The notes below the pieces were generated by a model. It was not told where the DNA came from and did no database searches. It was given only the letters and a program-made list of their open reading frames with translations. 43,469 nt of DNA from the NCBI RefSeq assembly GCF_005844425.1, contig NZ_SPHL01000015.1, positions 1 to 43,469 on the forward strand, in the 5' to 3' direction. The translations under genes were made by a program, and so were the position numbers. Below are positions 26,052 through 33,866 of this stretch, piece by piece. The stretch comes from Anaerofustis stercorihominis. Its GTDB lineage: Bacteria > Bacillota > Clostridia > Eubacteriales > Anaerofustaceae. Within the stretch, counting starts at the first letter, position 1; every line of letters begins with the position of its first letter.

Positions 26052-26936
26052 ATGAATAACAGGGGGATGTTTGTAAGTTATAGCTCATATGTAAATATTC
26101 TATATTTTATAGGTGTAATGGTTATAAATATGTTTTTTATGCACCCTGTTATTTTATTTATTTCTTTTGTTTCTTCATTAACCTATAGCCTTTATTTAAA
26201 CGGAATGAAAAGCTTAAAATTTGATTTGTTTGTTTTATTTCCTCTTTTATTATTTATCATTCTTGTAAATCCTTTGGTTAATCATCAAGGCACTACGATA
26301 CTTTTTTATATAAATAATCAAATGATAACAAAAGAATCAATTTTATATGGAATATTTGCCGGAATGATGATAATAAATATGTTTTTGTATTTTTCATCTT
26401 TTAACAAAATTATGACAGGGGATAAAATAATGTCTGTCTTAAAGTTTGTTTCAAGAAAGTTATCTTTAATTTTTGTAATGACTTTAAGATTTGTTCCAAG
26501 ATACAAAAACGAATTTAATAAAATTAAGGTGTCTCAACAGTGTTTAAATGAAGGGCTTAATGATGGTAATTTCTTTGACAGAATAAGACATGGTTCAAAT
26601 ATGATGTCTTCTCTTGTTACTTTTGCCCTTGAGGATGGAATTGATACTGCAGATACGATGATTGCAAGGGGATATGGACTAAAAAATAAAAGTAATTATA
26701 AAAGGGAAAAATTTACAAGTGATGATAAAGTATTTTTTACATTGATGATAATACTTTTTTTGATTGTAACAATTGGAATTATTAGAGGACAGTTTTATAT
26801 TAACTTTTTCCCTGATTTTATTTTTACGGAATTATCTATACATAATGCTTTATATTTTGTAAGTTATTTTATTTTTGCAATGGTTCCTATGATAATTGAA
26901 ATAAAGGAGGCTTTGGTTTGGAATTTATCAAAATAG
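26052..26936 (+). CDS. ECF transporter T component (EcfT/CbiQ family)
   Basis: A 294-residue integral membrane protein with about six hydrophobic segments. It carries the coupling-helix motif with Ala-Arg-Gly in DTADTMIARGYGLK, which docks on the ATPase. The second Ala-Arg-Gly-like site is less clear. EcfT links the ATPase to the S component. Its 3' end overlaps the ATPase start by 19 bp. As it is encoded with its own A and S genes, this is a dedicated (group I) ECF system. Confidence 0.9.
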   Translation: MNNRGMFVSYSSYVNILYFIGVMVINMFFMHPVILFISFVSSLTYSLYLNGMKSLKFDLFVLFPLLLFIILVNPLVNHQGTTILFYINNQMITKESILYGIFAGMMIINMFLYFSSFNKIMTGDKIMSVLKFVSRKLSLIFVMTLRFVPRYKNEFNKIKVSQQCLNEGLNDGNFFDRIRHGSNMMSSLVTFALEDGIDTADTMIARGYGLKNKSNYKREKFTSDDKVFFTLMIILFLIVTIGIIRGQFYINFFPDFIFTELSIHNALYFVSYFIFAMVPMIIEIKEALVWNLSK

Positions 26937-28495
26937 ATAATCTTAGTTTTTCTTATCCACATAAAAAGAATGTTTTAAAAAATATCTCTTTTAACATTGA
27001 TAAGGGGGATTTTGTTTTGCTGTTTGGTAAATCAGGAAGCGGAAAGTCTACTTTATTAAAACATTTAAGCATAAGCCTTGCTCCTTACGGAGAGAAAAAA
27101 GGAAAAATATATTATAAGGGAATTGAAAGTGAGAATATTTCTTTAAAGGAAAGATGTGAAAAAATAGGGTATGTAATGCAGAATATTGATGCACAAATTG
27201 TAACCGATAAAGTATGGCATGAACTGGCTTTTACACTTGAAAACTTAGGATATGATAATGCAAAAATGCACAGCAGAATGGCAGAGATAACAAGTTTCTT
27301 TTCTATGTCATCTTGGCTTGATAAAGATACTTCGTCTCTTTCCGGAGGAGAAAAACAAAAATTAAATTTAGCTGTTAGTATGCTTACTTTTCCAGATGTT
27401 CTTCTTTTAGATGAACCTACTTCTCAACTTGACCCTGTAATGAGAGATGAGTTTATAAGGCTTTTGAAGAGAATAAATGAAGACTACGGTACGACAATTA
27501 TTATAACGGAACACTCCTTTGAAGGTATTATTGAAAATGTGGATAAATGTGTACTTATTGATAATGGAAGATTCGTATTTAACTCAGATAAGCTATCCTT
27601 AACTGATGAAATAATAGAAAATAAAAAGCAATATTATGAATTTCTTCCAGCTGTTACAAAATTTGGACATGAGATTTTAAATAAAAATAATATTTTAACG
27701 GTAAATGAAGCAAAGAAGAATTTAATAAAATCAAATATTAATTTAAAAGAAAAGATTGGAAAAATAAAACATAGAAGCAAAGAAAGCATAATTGAAGTTA
27801 AAAACGTTTCTTTTAAATATAGTAAACTTGAAAGAAATATTTTAAAAGATGTATCTTTAAAAATATATAAAGGGGATTTTTTATCTATTATAGGTCCAAA
27901 TGGTGTTGGTAAAAGTACATTTTTAAATTTGCTTATTGGTTCTTTGAAGCCAAATAAAGGGAAAATTATTAAAAATGGAAAAATAGCGATGCTTCCGCAA
28001 AATCCCGTAAGTCTTTTTATTAAATCAAAAGTAAAAGATGATTTATATGATATTGATGAAAATTATATGGAGCTTGTAGATGAGTTTGATGTTTCTTCAT
28101 TAATCGAATCTCATCCTTATGATTTATCCGGAGGAGAGATTGAACTAATGGCTCTTATTAAGGTGCTTTTGGTTAATCCGGATATAATCATTTTAGATGA
28201 ACCAACAAAGGGAATGGATGTAATATATAAACAAAAGCTTGGTGGGTTTCTTAATAAGCTTAATGAAAAAGGTATTACGATAGTTATAATAAGCCATGAT
28301 TTAGAGTTTATTGGAAAATATATTCCGTACTGCTCTATTATGTTTGATATGGATATTATGCCTTTTAAAGAAACCAGAGAGGTTTTTGGGGAAAGTTATT
28401 TTTATACTACCGATATAAATAGAATTACAAAGGATAATTTAAAAAATATAATAAATTTACATGAGGTTTTTATAGATGAAAACAAAACAGTATAA
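26918..28495 (+). CDS. ECF transporter ATPase, two fused ABC domains (A-A')
   Basis: A 525-residue tandem ATPase. Domain 1 has FGKSGSGKST, LSGGEKQKLNLA and LLLDEPTSQLD; domain 2 has IGPNGVGKST, LSGGEIELMALI and IILDEPTKGMD. Both sites look catalytically complete, though the second signature region is divergent. Translation starts at TTG (26918), placed after AAAGGAGG, inside the end of ecfT. It powers import through the T and S proteins. The gene overlaps the S-component start by 20 bp, indicating tight coupling. Confidence 0.93.
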   Translation: MEFIKIDNLSFSYPHKKNVLKNISFNIDKGDFVLLFGKSGSGKSTLLKHLSISLAPYGEKKGKIYYKGIESENISLKERCEKIGYVMQNIDAQIVTDKVWHELAFTLENLGYDNAKMHSRMAEITSFFSMSSWLDKDTSSLSGGEKQKLNLAVSMLTFPDVLLLDEPTSQLDPVMRDEFIRLLKRINEDYGTTIIITEHSFEGIIENVDKCVLIDNGRFVFNSDKLSLTDEIIENKKQYYEFLPAVTKFGHEILNKNNILTVNEAKKNLIKSNINLKEKIGKIKHRSKESIIEVKNVSFKYSKLERNILKDVSLKIYKGDFLSIIGPNGVGKSTFLNLLIGSLKPNKGKIIKNGKIAMLPQNPVSLFIKSKVKDDLYDIDENYMELVDEFDVSSLIESHPYDLSGGEIELMALIKVLLVNPDIIILDEPTKGMDVIYKQKLGGFLNKLNEKGITIVIISHDLEFIGKYIPYCSIMFDMDIMPFKETREVFGESYFYTTDINRITKDNLKNIINLHEVFIDENKTV

Positions 28496-29183
28496 ATCTT
28501 TTATAATTTCCTTTGTTGTACTTTTTATATTGGTTCCTATAATTATTTTTATATCTCAAAGTAACAATTCAAATTACCTTTTACCAAGTTTTATGATAAT
28601 TTTTGTTTCCTTTTTACCTTTTGTGTATATTTTTGAAAATAAAAAGATAAGAGTGAGGGAAATTGTATTAATATCAAGCATGTCTGCAATTGCAGTACTT
28701 GGGAGAATTGTATTTTTCTTTGTTCCTCAAATAAAAGTCACTTCAGCAATTATAATTGTTTCAGCGGCTACTCTTGGGAGTGAAGCAGGATTTTTTATTG
28801 GCGTTGTTTCTGCCTTTGTTTCAAATTTCTTTTTTGGACAAGGAAGTTATACAATATGGCAGATGTTTGCTTTTGGTATGGTTGGTTTTTTAAGCGGAAT
28901 AATTTTTAAGTCTGAAAGGATAAAAAACAATAGAATTTTAGTTTGTATAATAGGTTTTATTTTAACATTTTTAGTTTATGGAGGTGTTGTGAATTTTCAT
29001 TCACTTGTTTTATATACTTCTAAAATTAACTTTGAAAGTTTTAAGGCGGTATACCTATTATCACTTCCTTTTGACTTTATTCATGCTTTATCAACAAGTG
29101 TGTTTTTATGGTTTATACAAAGACCTTTTTTTGAAAAAATTGATAGAATAAAAGAAAAATATGGTATCATATATCATAGATAG
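28476..29183 (+). CDS. ECF transporter S component, probable cobalamin (CbrT-like)
   Basis: A 235-residue membrane protein with two N-terminal hydrophobic helices before an ECF S-type core (VREIVLISSMSAIAVLGRI, GSEAGFFIGVVSAFVSNFFFGQG, and later helices). S components bind the vitamin. Assignment to cobalamin rests on context: the cobalamin riboswitch that follows, the transcobalamin-like proteins on both sides, and the resemblance of the gene set to CbrTUV-type B12 systems. The sequence alone would also allow another vitamin. Confidence 0.78.
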   Translation: MKTKQYKSFIISFVVLFILVPIIIFISQSNNSNYLLPSFMIIFVSFLPFVYIFENKKIRVREIVLISSMSAIAVLGRIVFFFVPQIKVTSAIIIVSAATLGSEAGFFIGVVSAFVSNFFFGQGSYTIWQMFAFGMVGFLSGIIFKSERIKNNRILVCIIGFILTFLVYGGVVNFHSLVLYTSKINFESFKAVYLLSLPFDFIHALSTSVFLWFIQRPFFEKIDRIKEKYGIIYHR

Positions 29184-29209
29184 AATAAAGTTTTTTGTTT
29201 ATATAACTT

Positions 29210-29345
29210 ATTAAATGTTAAGGGAAGCAGGTTGGAATCCTGCACAGTCTGTGCTGCTGTATTAGTGTAGTAAATATCAATATGCCACTTAAAGGGAAGG
29301 CGGTATTTACGTTGAAACTTAAGTCAGAAGACCTATTTAATAAGA
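29210..29345 (+). ncRNA. cobalamin riboswitch
   Basis: The conserved B12-riboswitch landmarks appear in order: AAGGGAAGCAGGTTGGAATC and the CTGCACAG that pairs back, GCTGCTGT, GCCACTT with AAAGGGAAGG, and the closing GTCAGAAGACCT. It lies in the 273-bp gap between the S-component gene and the alpha/alpha-barrel gene, ahead of a terminator hairpin. When bound by cobalamin it is expected to reduce expression of the downstream gene. The GGTTGGAAT loop differs slightly from the commonest GGTGAAA form. Confidence 0.92.
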
Positions 29346-29407
29346 CCTATAAACTCTACACAGGAAATAGAGTATGGTAAAAAATTATATGGTATTTTTT
29401 ACTGCTC

Positions 29408-29436
29408 TAAGCCTGAAAAAAGGCTTATTTTTATTT
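29408..29436 (+). terminator. riboswitch expression-platform terminator
   Basis: TAAGCC (29408-29413), loop of eight, GGCTTA (29422-29427), then ATTTTTATTT-like T-rich sequence, just before the AGGAGG site of the next gene. A second possible stem, GTAAAAAA/TTTTTTAC, lies immediately upstream and could act as the competing anti-terminator element. Confidence 0.68.
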
Positions 29437-29456
29437 AAAATTAGAGGAGGAAAAAT

Positions 29457-30548
29457 ATGAAACAATTAAGAAAAAGAATTATTTTTGCACTACTTTCTTT
29501 ATTGATGGTTCTATCTTTTAGTATGCCTGCTTTTGCATCTAATGCACAAGAAACTTTAACAACTTCACAAAAAGCATTAAATGCCATAAATTCTGCAGCA
29601 ACTTTTAGACTTTCAACTCTTGAAAATCCATCAACAGGAAACAATAACGAAGGAGATTGGTTTATCTTTGCACTTCAAAGAGGTGATGTAGAAATGGCAA
29701 ACAAAGAAGAATATACAAATAAGTATATTTCTAATGTAAAAAGCAATATTTCATCTCTTCAATATCCGTCAGATTACGCAAGAGTGATAATAACTCTTAC
29801 ATCTCTTGGTGTTGATTGCAGCAAAGAATTTGAAGGGGTAAATTTACTTGAAAAAATGCTTGCAGATAAAGCAAGTTTTGAAGGTACATTTGCTTCAAAT
29901 GCAATATATGCTCTTATTGCCCTAAATTGTAATGACTATGATATTCCAAGCACATGCGATATTACACAAGATGATTTGGTATCTGCTTTACTTTCTTATA
30001 AAGATGAAAAAACAAATCTTTTCTATTTTAGTACAGATAAAACATATGGAACGGATTTAGATACAACATTTATGGCAAATCAAGCTTTAAGTTTATGTAA
30101 TGTAAGTGATGATAATTTAAAAACACAAATTCAAAATGCAAAAACAGCTTGTATTGAAACAATAAAATCTTCACAAAGCGCAAGCGGAGCAATTAGTTCT
30201 TATGGAATGGATAATGCTTGTACAACAGCTCAAGCAATTGTTGCATTAACACAAATGGGAGAAGATGTTAACAGTTATCAAAAAGACGGTAAAACATTAG
30301 TAGACGGCCTTCTTTCTATGCAAGATAGCAATACAAATGGTTTTATAGGATATACAGGTAAGGCGGATATTCAAACGACTGATCAAAGTTTATATGCGTT
30401 AGTTGCTTATTCAAGAAGTGAACAAGGCTTAAATACTTTATTTGATATGAACAGTACAGATACATTATCTTTCGATCCTGATTCATTCTCTGCTAAAGTA
30501 GATAAATTCTTTGATAATATAAAAGGATTTTTCCAAAGATTATTTTAA
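29457..30548 (+). CDS. secreted alpha/alpha-barrel protein resembling the transcobalamin/intrinsic-factor alpha domain
   Basis: 363 residues with a clear signal peptide (cleavage after AFA, residue 27). The mature part carries repeated helical hairpins of the prenyltransferase/squalene-cyclase type: FASNAIYALIALNC, TTFMANQALSLCN, TTAQAIVALTQMG and TTDQSLYALVAYS. The same fold forms the cobalamin-binding alpha domain of intrinsic factor and transcobalamin. It ends in an amphipathic aromatic tail (KVDKFFDNIKGFFQRLF). It is directly controlled by the cobalamin riboswitch. The inferred role is extracellular cobalamin binding together with the DUF4430 protein. Confidence 0.82.
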   Translation: MKQLRKRIIFALLSLLMVLSFSMPAFASNAQETLTTSQKALNAINSAATFRLSTLENPSTGNNNEGDWFIFALQRGDVEMANKEEYTNKYISNVKSNISSLQYPSDYARVIITLTSLGVDCSKEFEGVNLLEKMLADKASFEGTFASNAIYALIALNCNDYDIPSTCDITQDDLVSALLSYKDEKTNLFYFSTDKTYGTDLDTTFMANQALSLCNVSDDNLKTQIQNAKTACIETIKSSQSASGAISSYGMDNACTTAQAIVALTQMGEDVNSYQKDGKTLVDGLLSMQDSNTNGFIGYTGKADIQTTDQSLYALVAYSRSEQGLNTLFDMNSTDTLSFDPDSFSAKVDKFFDNIKGFFQRLF

Positions 30549-30560
30549 TATTTAAATAAG

Positions 30561-30593
30561 AAAACAGAAGTTTTAAGGCTTCTGTTTTTCTTT
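30561..30593 (+). terminator. intrinsic terminator of the B12 locus
   Basis: AAAACAGAAG (30561-30570), 8-nt loop, CTTCTGTTTT (30579-30588), then a T-rich tail. Confidence 0.87.
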
Positions 30594-30646
30594 GAAAATT
30601 TTACAAAAAAATAATTGAAAAAATTTTAATATAGATAAAATAATAC

Positions 30647-30675
30647 TTGTATATATAAAAAAATTGTATTATAAT
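30647..30675 (+). promoter_or_regulatory. gdhA promoter
   Basis: TTGTAT (30647-30652), 17 bp, TATAAT (30670-30675). The predicted transcript begins near 30682, giving a leader of about 120 nt. Confidence 0.75.
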
Positions 30676-30689
30676 ATGTGAAAGTTTTG

Positions 30690-30704
30690 AAATTTCAGAC
30701 ATTT
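30690..30704 (+). promoter_or_regulatory. CodY-box-like site at gdhA
   Basis: AAATTTCAGACATTT matches the known CodY consensus (AATTTTCWGAAAATT) at 12 of 15 positions. It lies about 8 nt after the predicted transcription start, a position for repression. Confidence 0.5.
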
Positions 30705-30723
30705 TAAAGCTAAAGGTGTTAAA

Positions 30724-30788
30724 ACATAAAATATCTAATAATAATTAAATATTTTATGTCTTAATTTGCCTTAATATATAAAATATTT
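30724..30788 (+). promoter_or_regulatory. gdhA leader with mutually exclusive hairpins
   Basis: Element A, ACATAAAATAT (30724-30734), pairs with ATATTTTATGT (30749-30759). The overlapping element B, AAATATTTTAT (30747-30757), pairs equally well with C, ATAAAATATTT (30778-30788). C ends just before the GGAGG site. A:B and B:C cannot form together. Confidence 0.5.
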
Positions 30789-30804
30789 AATTTGGAGGAA
30801 CAAA

Positions 30805-32148
30805 ATGGATTATATTAATAAAGTTTTAGAACAAGTAAAAGCTAAAAATCCAAACGAACCGGAATTTAATCAAGCTGTTATGGAGGTACTTGAAAGTTTA
30901 AGACCTGTTATTGAAGCTCATCCTGAATATGAAGATATGGGTATTCTTGAAAGAATGACAGAACCTGAAAGAGCAATTATGTTTAAGGTTCCATGGGTTG
31001 ATGATAATGGTAAAGTACAAGTAAATAGAGGTTTTAGAGTACAATTTAATGGTGCTATCGGACCTTACAAAGGTGGTTTAAGATTCCATCCAAGTGTTAA
31101 CTTAAGTGTAATTAAATTCTTAGGTTTTGAACAAGTATTCAAAAACTCACTTACAACACTTCCTATAGGTGGTGGTAAAGGTGGTTCTGATTTTGATCCT
31201 CAAGGAAAATCAGATGCTGAAATTATGAGATTTTGTCAAAGTTTCATGAGTGAATTATATCGTCATATCGGACCAGATGTTGACGTTCCTGCAGGGGATA
31301 TTGGTGTAGGCGGAAGAGAAATCGGATACTTATACGGACAATACAGAAGAATCAGAGGCGCTTTTGAAAACGGAGTGCTTACAGGTAAAGGAATTCCTTA
31401 TGGCGGAAGTTTAATCAGACCTGAAGCAACAGGTTATGGTGCAATGTACTATGCTGAAGAAGTATTAAAAGTTTTAAATGATTCTTTTGAAGGAAAAACT
31501 TTAATCGTAAGTGGTTATGGTAACGTTGCTTGGGGTGTATGTAAAAAAGCTAAAGAATTAGGAGCAAAAGTTGTTTCTATTTCAGGTAGAGATGGATATG
31601 TATATGATAAAGACGGAATCAATACAGATGAAAAAATTGATTTCTTACTTCAAATCAGAGAACGTAACGATGTTAAATTAAAAGATTATGCTGAAAAATT
31701 TGGTGCTGAATTCCATGCAAAAGAAAAACCATGGGGACTTAAAGGTGATATAGCTATCCCATGTGCAACTCAAAATGAAATCGGTATTGAAGAAGCTAAA
31801 CAATTAAAAGCAAACGGAGTAAAACTTGTTGTTGAAGGTGCAAACATGCCAACTACTCCAGAAGCAATGGAATATTTTAAAGAAAATGACGTAATTTTAG
31901 GACCTGCAAAAGCAGCAAATGCCGGTGGTGTTGCAGTATCAGCTTTAGAAATGGCTCAAAACTCAATGAGATATTCATGGAGTGCAGAAGAAGTAGATGC
32001 AAAATTAAAATCTATTATGCAAAGCATTCATGAAAACAGTAAAAATGCAAGTGAAAAATATGGACTTGGCTATGATTTAGTAGCAGGTGCAAACATTGCA
32101 GGATTTGAAAAAGTTGTAGAAGCTATGATTGCTCAAGGTATCTATTAA
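30805..32148 (+). CDS. gdhA: glutamate dehydrogenase, probably NADP-type
   Basis: 447 residues, the hexameric GDH length. The active-site region reads LPIGGGKGGSDFDP, with the substrate-binding sequence VQVNRGFRVQFNGAIGPYKGGLRFHP before it. The Rossmann site is VSGYGNVAWG, and the late ALEMAQNSMR segment is family-typical. It interconverts glutamate with 2-oxoglutarate and ammonia. The length and motifs fit the 50-kDa bacterial class often annotated as NADP-dependent; cofactor preference is not proved. The gene is monocistronic with a GGAGG site and strong terminators on both sides. Regulation by CodY and by leader structure is possible. Confidence 0.96.
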   Translation: MDYINKVLEQVKAKNPNEPEFNQAVMEVLESLRPVIEAHPEYEDMGILERMTEPERAIMFKVPWVDDNGKVQVNRGFRVQFNGAIGPYKGGLRFHPSVNLSVIKFLGFEQVFKNSLTTLPIGGGKGGSDFDPQGKSDAEIMRFCQSFMSELYRHIGPDVDVPAGDIGVGGREIGYLYGQYRRIRGAFENGVLTGKGIPYGGSLIRPEATGYGAMYYAEEVLKVLNDSFEGKTLIVSGYGNVAWGVCKKAKELGAKVVSISGRDGYVYDKDGINTDEKIDFLLQIRERNDVKLKDYAEKFGAEFHAKEKPWGLKGDIAIPCATQNEIGIEEAKQLKANGVKLVVEGANMPTTPEAMEYFKENDVILGPAKAANAGGVAVSALEMAQNSMRYSWSAEEVDAKLKSIMQSIHENSKNASEKYGLGYDLVAGANIAGFEKVVEAMIAQGIY

Positions 32149-32192
32149 TTAAATTATTTAATTATAAATGATATATCATCTATTTAAACTTT

Positions 32193-32216
32193 AAAGGACC
32201 TTTAAAGGTCCTTTTT
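32193..32216 (+). terminator. intrinsic terminator of gdhA
   Basis: AAAGGACC (32193-32200), loop TTTAAA, GGTCCTTT (32207-32214), T to 32216. Confidence 0.9.
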
Positions 32217-32315
32217 AATTTTGTATAAAAATAAATTTTATGTAATTTTAAATTAAATTTTTTATAAAATTAATATTAAATTTTAAAGATATAAAAATAT
32301 GTAAGAGAATATTTA

Positions 32316-32344
32316 TTGACAAAAAAATTTTTAAAGAATATAAT
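32316..32344 (+). promoter_or_regulatory. consensus promoter of the mgtE operon
   Basis: TTGACA (32316-32321), 17 bp, TATAAT (32339-32344): a perfect consensus promoter. The transcript should begin near 32351, giving a leader of about 167 nt. Confidence 0.88.
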
Positions 32345-32350
32345 GAAATA

Positions 32351-32517
32351 ATTAAGAAAACGAAAAGGTGGTGAAGAAAATGGATGCAGGAAGTAGTATT
32401 GGCATTGAATCCGGGGGGCGTATGAAATCGGTATTAAATGTACTGCTTTTTTTGTGCGTTCATTTTCTACCAACATTATAAGCTCTCGTTTGATGTTTTG
32501 TATCCAATTTTTACAAA
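32351..32517 (+). promoter_or_regulatory. structured mgtE leader RNA (candidate metal-responsive element)
   Basis: Long-range pairing is possible between AAACGA (32358-32363) and TCGTTT (32486-32491), continued by GGTGG (32367-32371) with CTACC (32467-32471, one G-U). Inside, AAGTAGTA (32391-32398) pairs with TACTGCTT (32441-32448, one G-U) directly before seven T, like an attenuator. The 3' part (AAGCTCTCG) recalls the end of the M-box magnesium riboswitch, but the conserved M-box core is not recognisable. The leader also contains a 33-codon ORF. Confidence 0.45.
32380..32481 (+). CDS. 33-residue leader ORF upstream of mgtE
   Basis: ATG at 32380 follows AGGTGG with 8-nt spacing. The peptide starts MDAGSSIGIESGGRMKS and ends with a hydrophobic segment (VLNVLLFLCVHFLPTL). 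It is in the same frame as mgtE but separated from it by two stop codons. Its ribosome site lies in the proposed closing helix of the leader. It may be a regulatory leader peptide, as known for some Mg transporter genes, or a chance ORF in a structured RNA. Confidence 0.4.
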   Translation: MDAGSSIGIESGGRMKSVLNVLLFLCVHFLPTL

Positions 32518-33855
32518 ATGAACAAAGGAGAATTAATTTTAGCGTATTTAGAAAATCGTGATTTTAGAAGTATAAAAAATACGATAAAAGACATGAATTT
32601 TGCGGATATTGCTCTTCTTTTTGATGAAATATCTTTAGAGGATATACCGCTTATTTTTCGTGTTTTACCAAAAGATACGGCAAGTGATGTTTTTGTTGAA
32701 CTTGATAATGAAAAAAAAGAATATTTAATAAGAAGTTTTACGGATGAAGAATTAAAAGAAGTTTTAGATTTAATGTTTGTTGACGATACTGTAGATATTA
32801 TAGAAGAAATGCCGGCAAATGTTGCAAAAAGAATTTTAAAACATACTAAATCCGATACAAGAAAATTAGTTAATGAGATTTTAAAATATCCTGAAGATAG
32901 TGCCGGAAGCATTATGACAACTGAGTTTGTTTCTCTTAGAAAAGATATGGATGTTTATGAAGCTTTTTTAAAGATTAAGGCGACCGGTGTTGATAAGGAG
33001 ACTATATATACTTGTTATGTAACAGATAATACAAAAAAGCTTATAGGTATTGTTTCCACTAAAGATTTACTTCTATCCGACATGGAAGAAAAAATAGAAG
33101 ATATAATGGAAACAAATATAATATATGTAAATACCGTGGATGATAGAGAAGAAGTTGTAAAAGTATTCGATAAATATGACTTTTTGGCAGTTCCGGTAGT
33201 TGATAATGAAAGAAGACTTATAGGTATTGTAACAGTTGATGATGCTATTGATGTAATCGTACAGGAAGATACAGAAGACTTTCAAAAAATGGCTGCTATG
33301 GCTCCAAATGAAGATACTTATTTTAAAACTTCTGTCTTTACACATGCAAAAAAGAGATTTGGATGGCTATTATTTTTGATGCTATCTGCAACTTTTACTC
33401 AAACTATAATAACCCATTATGAAGCCGCTTTTGCAACTATACCTCTTCTTGCTGCGTTTATTCCTATGATAAGTGATACAGGCGGAAATTGTGGTTCTCA
33501 AAGCGCTACAATGATAATAAGAGGTATGTCTTTAGATGAAATAAGACCAAGAGATATTTTAAAAGTAATATTAAAGGAAAGTGAAATATCTTTAATGGTC
33601 GGTATTGTCTTAAGTGTTGTAAATGGAATAAGAATAATTATTACATATCATAGTTTTGTTTTGGCATTGGTTCTTGGACTAACTTTAATGTGTACTGTAT
33701 TTATGTCGAAACTTTTAGGCGGTATTCTGCCAATGATAGCAAAACAGGTTCATTTAGACCCTGCTGTTATGGCATCTCCGCTTATTACAACCATAGTTGA
33801 TGCATGTTCTTTGATAATATATTTTAATATAGCAATGCATATACTAAAAATTTAA
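32518..33855 (+). CDS. mgtE: magnesium transporter MgtE (first copy)
   Basis: 445 residues: an N-terminal alpha-superhelical domain (about 1-125), two CBS domains (about 130-255) that sense cytosolic Mg, a plug helix and five membrane helices. The selectivity region PMISDTGGNCGSQSATMIIRG is present. MgtE is a Mg channel that closes at high internal Mg. ATG 32518 has no Shine-Dalgarno; a strong AAAGGAG lies 6 nt inside the gene instead, so the true start is uncertain. The N-terminus aligns with the second copy from the ATG within two residues. It is followed after 11 bp by a paralogue. Confidence 0.94.
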   Translation: MNKGELILAYLENRDFRSIKNTIKDMNFADIALLFDEISLEDIPLIFRVLPKDTASDVFVELDNEKKEYLIRSFTDEELKEVLDLMFVDDTVDIIEEMPANVAKRILKHTKSDTRKLVNEILKYPEDSAGSIMTTEFVSLRKDMDVYEAFLKIKATGVDKETIYTCYVTDNTKKLIGIVSTKDLLLSDMEEKIEDIMETNIIYVNTVDDREEVVKVFDKYDFLAVPVVDNERRLIGIVTVDDAIDVIVQEDTEDFQKMAAMAPNEDTYFKTSVFTHAKKRFGWLLFLMLSATFTQTIITHYEAAFATIPLLAAFIPMISDTGGNCGSQSATMIIRGMSLDEIRPRDILKVILKESEISLMVGIVLSVVNGIRIIITYHSFVLALVLGLTLMCTVFMSKLLGGILPMIAKQVHLDPAVMASPLITTIVDACSLIIYFNIAMHILKI

Positions 33856-33866
33856 AGGAGAGTTAT

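Noticed and set aside
32351-32517. Outright annotation of an M-box magnesium riboswitch
   Set aside because: Only the 3' segment resembles it; the conserved core blocks (the GGTGAGGCTCC and CTGCCCA-like regions) are not found, so I report only a structured leader.
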